Below, piece after piece: positions 58,454 through 64,000 of a DNA stretch of 64,000 nucleotides. The stretch covers positions 186,001 through 250,000 of the forward strand of contig NZ_BTCK01000001.1 in NCBI RefSeq assembly GCF_033239625.1, given 5' to 3'. Below the pieces are notes generated by a model. It was not told the DNA's origin and ran no database searches. It saw only the letters and a program-made list of their open reading frames with translations. Position 1 is the first letter of the stretch; every line of letters starts with the position of its first letter. The position numbers were made by a program, and so were the translations under genes. The DNA comes from Paenibacillus_T sp033239625. GTDB lineage: Bacteria > Bacillota > Bacilli > Paenibacillales > Paenibacillaceae.

Positions 58454-61351
58454 ATGAATTTTACAATAAATCAGAGCATTATTCGTGAAAGCGCATTCTT
58501 TTATCGGGAAAAGGAAGCCTATGCCGGCATCCACAAAATTGCGGAGAAGATCAAGAAAGATATGGAATTGATCTTCGGCTCACGCCCTTCTTCAACAGAC
58601 GAATGGAGTCAATTAGCTTCCTGTGCAGTCATCTATGGAACAATCGGCAGAAGCCCTGTCCTGGACAGTCTGTCCGAAAGCGGGAAGATAGATGTTAAAG
58701 AGATTCAAGGGAAGAATGAGGTTTATTTATTACAAGTTGTAGAGGCCCCGTTGGATGGAGTAGATCGAGCGCTTGTCATTGCCGGCAGCGACAAACGGGG
58801 AGCGATCTACGGCTTGTTCCGTCTGTCGGAGATGCTCGGCGTATCACCTTATGTGAATTGGAACAATGTGCAGCCTAAGCGTCTGGATGAATGGTCGCTG
58901 GAGAGCGGCTACAAGTATGTTTCGAAAGAGCCGTCGATTCGGTACAGAGGTTTCTTCATTAATGATGAGTGGCCGGCGTTCGGCACTTGGGTGCATCAAC
59001 GTTTTGGCGGGTTTAATGCGGAAGCGTATGATCAGGTGTTCGAATTGCTGCTTCGATTGAAAGGCAACTATCTATGGCCAGCGATGTGGTCGGCTCGATT
59101 CCACGATGATGGTCCCGGACTTGCCAATGCAGAATTAGCGGATGAATACGGCGTTGTCATGGGAGCCTCCCATCACGAACCATGTCTGCGTCAAGGCGAG
59201 GAGTACAAATACTTACGAGGCAAGGACTCGATCTATGGCGATGCTTGGAATTTCAGAACGAACGAAGAAGGCATCACCAGGTTCTGGGCAGACGGTCTGA
59301 AGCGGAGCGGCAAGTTCGAGAACGTCATTACGGTCGGGATGCGCGGCGAAGCCGATACCGCGATCATGGGGAAGGAAGCGACTTTCGCAGATAATATCGA
59401 GCTGCTGCGCGATGTGCTGCGGACCCAGAATCAATTGATCAAGGAGCATGTGAATCCTCAGCTGGATCAAGTGCCGCGGATGCTGGCGCTGTACAAAGAG
59501 GTGGAGCCGTTCTTCTATGGCGATGAACAGACGCCGGGCTTGATCGGATCGGAGGAGCTGGATAATGTGATCCTGATGCTCTGCGATGATAATTTCGGCA
59601 ATCTGCGAACACTGCCGACGGAGGCTATGCGCTCGCATCCCGGCGGATATGGCATGTACTACCACTTCGACTACCATGGCGGTCCCATCTCTTATGAATG
59701 GGTTAACAGCACCTACCTGCCGAAGGTATGGGAGCAGATGAGCATGGCCTATGATTTTGGCGTTCGCGATCTGTGGGTGGTCAATGTAGGCGATATTGCA
59801 ACGCAAGAGTTTCCGCTCGCGTACTTCTTGGATCTGGCGTATGACTTCGACCGTTGGGGAACGGATGCGATCAATAAGACGAAGGAATACACACGTTTGT
59901 GGATCGATCAGCAATTCGGCGCTGTATGCGATGAACAGGATCGCGCAGCGATTTATCAACTTATCGATGGGTATACGCGTATTGCTCATAATCGCAAGCC
60001 CGAGGCGATGAATGCGGACGTCTATCACCCCGTTCATTACCGAGAGTCCGACAAGCTGTTAGCCGAGATTGAGAAGCTCATGGCAGTCGCCAATGAACTG
60101 TTCGAGAAGATGGATGGTGCGGCGATGACTTCCTATATGTCACTCGTGTATTATCCGGCGATGGGAACGCTGAATCTTCAGAAAATGCAGCTGCTAGCTG
60201 GTAAGAATCATTACGCAGCTAAGCTGAATCGAGTGGAAGCGAACCAACTGGCTGAGCAGATTCAAGCTTGCATGCAACGGGATGAGGAGCTCGTGGACGA
60301 ATACCACGCGATCGATGGGGCTCGATGGTACGGCATGGGCTTGTCCGAGCATATCGGCTTCACTAAGTGGAATGAAGACGAATGCCGTTATCCGATTCTG
60401 ATGCAGGTCATTCCTGCCAGAAAGCCAAGATTAAGCGTCTCCTTGGACGGCAGTACGTTGCAATCCGAGGGCAGCGGCTGGCATTTGAACAAGCTCTATA
60501 TGCGTGACTTCAAGCGGCCGGATGTGGCGGAGGCATCCTTCACGATCTACAGCATCAGTAATTTGGAGGCTTCCTACGATATCACTTGTGATACGCCGTG
60601 GGTGACATGCTCCAGCTATGCGGGAACGTTAGACGGCATCGATACAACGTCAGAGACGATTACGGTTCGCATCGACCGCAACGTCATGAATGGCGAAGCG
60701 GCGGCCAATATCGAAGTGAAGCTTCCTAGCGGTGTCTGCACGATTATCGTGGATGCCGAGCTGCCGGTACTGAGCGGCCTGCCGGAACGGACTTTCATCG
60801 GCTCAGAAGGATATATATCCATTGAAGCCGAGCATTATTATGCCAAGCATGATGCAGGACAGCGTGAGGAAGACTCGGCTGGCTTCCAGCTCATCGAGGG
60901 GTATGGTCGAACCTTATCCGCGATGAAGGTGTTCCCGACTACGCGATATTTTACAGCGGGCGAAGATGCTCCTTATCTGTCGTATCAATTCATTGTGCAA
61001 GAAGCTGGCGACTATGAGGTCGAATTGTATATGCAGCCATCGAATCCGATCACGACGGACAATACGCTGCACTATGGCATTCAAGCGAATGAAGATGAAA
61101 TTCAAGTGCGGAACTGTATCGTCAGGGGACAGCAGGTGAGCGAGTATAATCGGGATTGGGCTACAGGTGTGTTGGACAATATCCGCCGCCACGTCAGTCA
61201 GGTCGCCTGTCGGGAAGGGCGTAATCAGCTTCGGATCTATGCGGTAAGTCCAGGCTTCGTGCTCGAGAAGCTTGTCATCTATCCAGTCGGTAAGAAGCCT
61301 GCAGAGAGCTACTTGGGGCCGACGGAATCGTATTATGTCGGGAAAAACTAA
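58454..61351 (+). CDS. GH115 alpha-glucuronidase
   Basis: A 965-residue glycoside hydrolase family 115 enzyme, which removes 4-O-methyl-glucuronic acid side chains from xylan. VIAGSDKRGAIYGLFRLSEMLGVSPYVNW closes the N-terminal domain; EPSIRYRGFFINDEWPA, LKGNYLWPAMWSARF, GVVMGASHHEPCLR, TVGMRGEADTA and LMLCDDNFGNLR mark the catalytic barrel (about 150-550). A C-terminal beta domain (GYISIEAEHYYAKHDA) is the GH115_C module. There is no signal peptide, so it acts on imported oligosaccharides. AAGGAG precedes the ATG. Confidence 0.9.
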   Translation: MNFTINQSIIRESAFFYREKEAYAGIHKIAEKIKKDMELIFGSRPSSTDEWSQLASCAVIYGTIGRSPVLDSLSESGKIDVKEIQGKNEVYLLQVVEAPLDGVDRALVIAGSDKRGAIYGLFRLSEMLGVSPYVNWNNVQPKRLDEWSLESGYKYVSKEPSIRYRGFFINDEWPAFGTWVHQRFGGFNAEAYDQVFELLLRLKGNYLWPAMWSARFHDDGPGLANAELADEYGVVMGASHHEPCLRQGEEYKYLRGKDSIYGDAWNFRTNEEGITRFWADGLKRSGKFENVITVGMRGEADTAIMGKEATFADNIELLRDVLRTQNQLIKEHVNPQLDQVPRMLALYKEVEPFFYGDEQTPGLIGSEELDNVILMLCDDNFGNLRTLPTEAMRSHPGGYGMYYHFDYHGGPISYEWVNSTYLPKVWEQMSMAYDFGVRDLWVVNVGDIATQEFPLAYFLDLAYDFDRWGTDAINKTKEYTRLWIDQQFGAVCDEQDRAAIYQLIDGYTRIAHNRKPEAMNADVYHPVHYRESDKLLAEIEKLMAVANELFEKMDGAAMTSYMSLVYYPAMGTLNLQKMQLLAGKNHYAAKLNRVEANQLAEQIQACMQRDEELVDEYHAIDGARWYGMGLSEHIGFTKWNEDECRYPILMQVIPARKPRLSVSLDGSTLQSEGSGWHLNKLYMRDFKRPDVAEASFTIYSISNLEASYDITCDTPWVTCSSYAGTLDGIDTTSETITVRIDRNVMNGEAAANIEVKLPSGVCTIIVDAELPVLSGLPERTFIGSEGYISIEAEHYYAKHDAGQREEDSAGFQLIEGYGRTLSAMKVFPTTRYFTAGEDAPYLSYQFIVQEAGDYEVELYMQPSNPITTDNTLHYGIQANEDEIQVRNCIVRGQQVSEYNRDWATGVLDNIRRHVSQVACREGRNQLRIYAVSPGFVLEKLVIYPVGKKPAESYLGPTESYYVGKN

Positions 61352-61437
61352 TGATGGCACTGGCGTTTAGCCAGTGAAGTTAATCGAATAGCGATGGAGG
61401 CCGTTCGCCATCGCTATTAACAGCCTACGGGCTTATG

Positions 61438-61483
61438 ACTCCTACCGGTTATGCTTAATAAGCATGGACTGGTAGGAGTTTTT
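61438..61483 (+). terminator. Rho-independent terminator after GH115
   Basis: ACTCCTACC pairs with GGTAGGAGT; the loop contains a second small hairpin (TGCTTAATAAGCA); five T follow. An additional 11-bp stem without T run sits at 61387-61418 (AATAGCGATGG / CCATCGCTATT). Confidence 0.85.
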
Positions 61484-61545
61484 GGTATGTTTGGATCATC
61501 AGAAGATGTAGTCCATACACTCCTTGCAGCAGCCTTTACCAAATA

Positions 61546-61578
61546 TTTAAGTCTCGTTTAAGTAAACGCCTTTACACT
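61546..61578 (+). promoter_or_regulatory. Tandem TTTAAG boxes and candidate -10 (copy 2)
   Basis: TTTAAG at 61546-61551 and 61557-61562 (11-bp period), candidate -10 TACACT at 61573-61578, again 10 bases after the second box. Mirrors the element at 56841-56873. Confidence 0.6.
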
Positions 61579-61614
61579 TGGGGCATCCAATCCGAAAGGA
61601 AGTGTCACAAGCTT

Positions 61615-63867
61615 ATGATTAAGAAATTAACTTCAACCTCGCTGGCGCTAGCGCTCACACTGTCATCCACGGCCTATGTCGCCGCAGCAGCCGATGTTAT
61701 GGGAGACGTAACGAACATTGCATTATCCGATAGTGGTGTCACCGTAGATGGACAGTCGGCATCAATTTCTTCTACGGATGCCGTCTATACCGGTGCCGAT
61801 ATTATCTATTATGAAGCTGGGCATGACGCCTCTTATGGGGAAGGAACGGCTGCTGATTCGCATGAAAACAGTGAAGCGGACAAGCATACGGTCGTTACGA
61901 TTACCGAGCCAGGTACATATCGTTTATCGGGGACGTTGTCTGCCGGACAGGTTGCGGTCGACTTGGGTGAAGATGCGGAGTCTGACCCAACTGCGAAAGT
62001 TACGCTCATTTTGGATGGCGTTGATATAACTTCGACGGTCGCACCAGCGGTTATTTTCTACAATGTATATGAACCCTACAGTGCCGATGAAGATACGAAA
62101 GGCGTAACCGACCTGTCGAACGCAGGCGCACAGGTTGTCCTTGCCGATGGTACGGTGAACGAAGTGAATGGCTCTTATGTCGCTCGTATCTATAAGGAAG
62201 GCACGACGAAGAAACTGCACAAGTACGACGGCGCATTCTACTCCCGTATGTCGATGAATATTTCTGGCGAGACGCAGGGGACAGGTGAACTGCATATTAC
62301 AGGTGACAGGGAAGGCCTGGACTCCGAACTGCATTTGTCCATCAACAGCGGGCAAATCTACATCGAGTCGCAGGATGATGGCATCAATACGAATGAAGAC
62401 GGCATCTCCGTTACGACAATCAACGGCGGTTATCTCCATGTGAACGCAGGTTTAGGCGCCGAAGGCGATGGCATTGACTCTAACGGTTACTTGACGATTA
62501 ATGGCGGTACCATCGTTACAATGGCGAACGATCGCAGTCCAGACGGAGGCATTGATGCGGATAGCGACATTGCGATTAATGGCGGTACGGTCATTGCACT
62601 TGGCACTCGCAACGATGCGACAGGCACGAATTCGAAGCAGACCTTCATTGAACTCGCATTTGCTTCTACTCAGAAGGCTGGCAGCGTGATCGCATTGAAG
62701 GATGCCGAAGGCAACGAACTGTTGAATCACACGGCAGAGAAAGCGTTCCAGAGCGTTACCTTCTCTTCTTCTGAGTTGGCCACGAATAAGGAATACCATC
62801 TGTTTATTGATGGCGTTGAGCAGCAATATACAGGCAACAGCTTCGGCATGATGGGCGGCGGCGGGTTCGGCGGCATGGGTCAAGGCGGCAGAGGAGATGG
62901 TACTGCTCCGGCTGAGGGGGAGTTCACCTCTCCAGATCGTACAGACAACGGAACTCCACCAACGGGTGAAATGCTTCCGACAGGCGATTTCATAGGCGGC
63001 GCGCCGAATGGTGCAGGCGGCTTCAACCCGCAGACAACAATCGGAGATCAAGCGAACACGGAAGGTTCTACAACGTTTACGATAACGAATACGGTGCATA
63101 GCTTCTCGGGAATTTCGGCTTCAACGGAAGCGTCCGGCAAGACTCGCGTTACCTTCAACGTGAATAACGGCAGCGGACTTAAGAATGTCGCGACAGGCGG
63201 CAAACTTGTACTTGATACAATTACGCCAAGTGCGGCTGTATCCGATGAAGATATTCAGCTTACGATTACGGACGTTCCTTCGGAGAGCTTCTCATCTTCA
63301 ATCCGTTTATCTGAAGGGTTAGATGCGCTGACGCTGCCGACAGAAGATGGAACGTACCAGCTCACGGTTGCAGTCGTTTCGGATCATTCGGAATACACAG
63401 GTACATCACAATACTCGTTTATGATTGGGGCACTTCCATTCACGGACCTTAGTCCAGCAGACAGTGGTTATGCAGCGGTGAAGACGCTTTACGATAAAGG
63501 CATCCTGATTGGCACGAGCAGCACGACGTTCTCTCCTTCGGCAAGCGTAACGCGCGCGGCAGCCGTTACAGCGCTTGGTCGCTTGCTCGGCGTTGATCAA
63601 GCAGAGACTGCAGCATTCAAGGATGTCAAACAAGGCAGCTGGTACAGCGGATATGTCGGATGGGCTTCCACGAATGCGATTGTGCTAGGTGACGGGGCTG
63701 GGCGCTTCATGCCGAATACGAGCATTACTTCGACGCAAATGGATTTGATTCTGACGCGGTACGCCGCATTAACAGGCATTACTTATAATAGCAGCGGAAA
63801 CGAGAGCGAAGCTCATGCGCTAACGAGAAAAGAGCTGGCTGTTATTCTTGCAGCACTTGTTAAATAG
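61615..63867 (+). CDS. Cthe_2159-like (DUF4353) protein with SLH domains
   Basis: A 750-residue secreted surface protein. Signal peptide about residues 1-26 (LALALTLSSTAYVAAAA). The beta-helix domain (about 40-360) has rungs such as INSGQIYIESQDDGINTNED and INGGTIVTMANDR. A Gly/Met/Pro-rich linker (GMMGGGGFGGMGQGGRGDG), an Ig-like segment and C-terminal SLH repeats follow (FTDLSPADSGYAAVKTLYDKGI, FKDVKQGSWYSGYVGWA) that bind secondary cell-wall polymer. It probably displays a polysaccharide-binding or assembly surface on the S-layer, complementing the lipoprotein at 56947. Confidence 0.87.
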   Translation: MIKKLTSTSLALALTLSSTAYVAAAADVMGDVTNIALSDSGVTVDGQSASISSTDAVYTGADIIYYEAGHDASYGEGTAADSHENSEADKHTVVTITEPGTYRLSGTLSAGQVAVDLGEDAESDPTAKVTLILDGVDITSTVAPAVIFYNVYEPYSADEDTKGVTDLSNAGAQVVLADGTVNEVNGSYVARIYKEGTTKKLHKYDGAFYSRMSMNISGETQGTGELHITGDREGLDSELHLSINSGQIYIESQDDGINTNEDGISVTTINGGYLHVNAGLGAEGDGIDSNGYLTINGGTIVTMANDRSPDGGIDADSDIAINGGTVIALGTRNDATGTNSKQTFIELAFASTQKAGSVIALKDAEGNELLNHTAEKAFQSVTFSSSELATNKEYHLFIDGVEQQYTGNSFGMMGGGGFGGMGQGGRGDGTAPAEGEFTSPDRTDNGTPPTGEMLPTGDFIGGAPNGAGGFNPQTTIGDQANTEGSTTFTITNTVHSFSGISASTEASGKTRVTFNVNNGSGLKNVATGGKLVLDTITPSAAVSDEDIQLTITDVPSESFSSSIRLSEGLDALTLPTEDGTYQLTVAVVSDHSEYTGTSQYSFMIGALPFTDLSPADSGYAAVKTLYDKGILIGTSSTTFSPSASVTRAAAVTALGRLLGVDQAETAAFKDVKQGSWYSGYVGWASTNAIVLGDGAGRFMPNTSITSTQMDLILTRYAALTGITYNSSGNESEAHALTRKELAVILAALVK

Positions 63868-63901
63868 GTAAACGGTTATTGAGAAACAACCGTAAACCGA
63901 G

Positions 63902-63932
63902 GGCAGTCCGCATTCGATGCGGACTGCTTTTT
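63902..63932 (+). terminator. Rho-independent terminator
   Basis: GGCAGTCCGCAT pairs with ATGCGGACTGCT around TCG, followed by five T. Confidence 0.88.
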
Positions 63933-64000
63933 GCTTGTGAAATGAGAATGGCAGTGAGTTGTTTATATTCAATTTAAAATCGGTTGCGATAATGAAGCTG

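Overview
The window looks like chromosomal DNA of a spore-forming Gram-positive bacterium of the Paenibacillus/Cohnella type. The signs are roughly 50% GC core genes with strong AGGAGG ribosome binding sites, an mmg-type methylcitrate cluster, a YpsA homologue, a YneR-type HesB protein, an S-layer (SLH) anchored protein and an intracellular GH115 glucuronidase. No rRNA or tRNA gene was seen.

Layout. 1-12.3 kb: ordinary housekeeping and stress genes (MFS transporter, YpsA, GNAT acetyltransferases, IMP dehydrogenase, L,D-transpeptidase, squalene/phytoene synthase-like enzyme, HesB-like protein, a PaiA homologue, a transglutaminase-like protein, and a streptothricin acetyltransferase broken by one stop codon). 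12.4-16.4 kb: a three-gene ABC exporter operon. 16.5-34.9 kb: an AT-rich accessory island. 35.1-43.0 kb: a seven-gene fatty-acid/propionate operon (two acyl-CoA dehydrogenase-like genes, thiolase, 3-hydroxyacyl-CoA dehydrogenase, methylisocitrate lyase, methylcitrate synthase, methylcitrate dehydratase). 43-54.4 kb: Nudix, GNAT, DinB, epimerase, a UvrA paralogue, a YcaQ-like protein with an overlapping SUMF1-like gene, and VanW. 54.5-64 kb: epoxide hydrolase, WYL regulator, and a polysaccharide module (two Cthe_2159-like beta-helix proteins around a GH115 enzyme).

The centrepiece is the island at 17.17-34.46 kb. About 25 small genes, all on the + strand and mostly unrelated, are separated by copies of one GC-rich, roughly 140-177 bp imperfect palindrome. 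It opens with TAACACC and closes with a GACGTTA-type end. I count 24 copies, 14 of them full length. The organisation matches integron gene cassettes with attC sites: inverse core (..TAAC), L''-like arm, variable stem, L'-like arm (CGTGAATAC) and core (G/TTA). The two ends of each cassette are reverse complements of each other for about 10-20 bases and differ from cassette to cassette. That is expected if each unit once existed as a circle cut at G/TT. No integrase gene lies in the window, so by the usual vocabulary this is an integrase-less array (CALIN-like). Sites are mostly intact on the left and decayed on the right, which suggests that newer units enter at the left end near 17.17 kb.

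Cassette cargo includes an Imm41-like immunity protein, a YdcF-like protein, an SRPBCC protein, three GNAT acetyltransferases, a DinB-like protein, two near-identical metallo-beta-lactamase-fold hydrolases, a nucleotidyltransferase, a macro-domain ADP-ribose hydrolase, a HAD phosphatase of the RNA-repair type, a broken NADAR protein, a TIMP/NTR-like secreted protein, an ATP-grasp protein and several unknowns. A cyclic-phosphate-processing receiver-domain gene sits just outside the left boundary.
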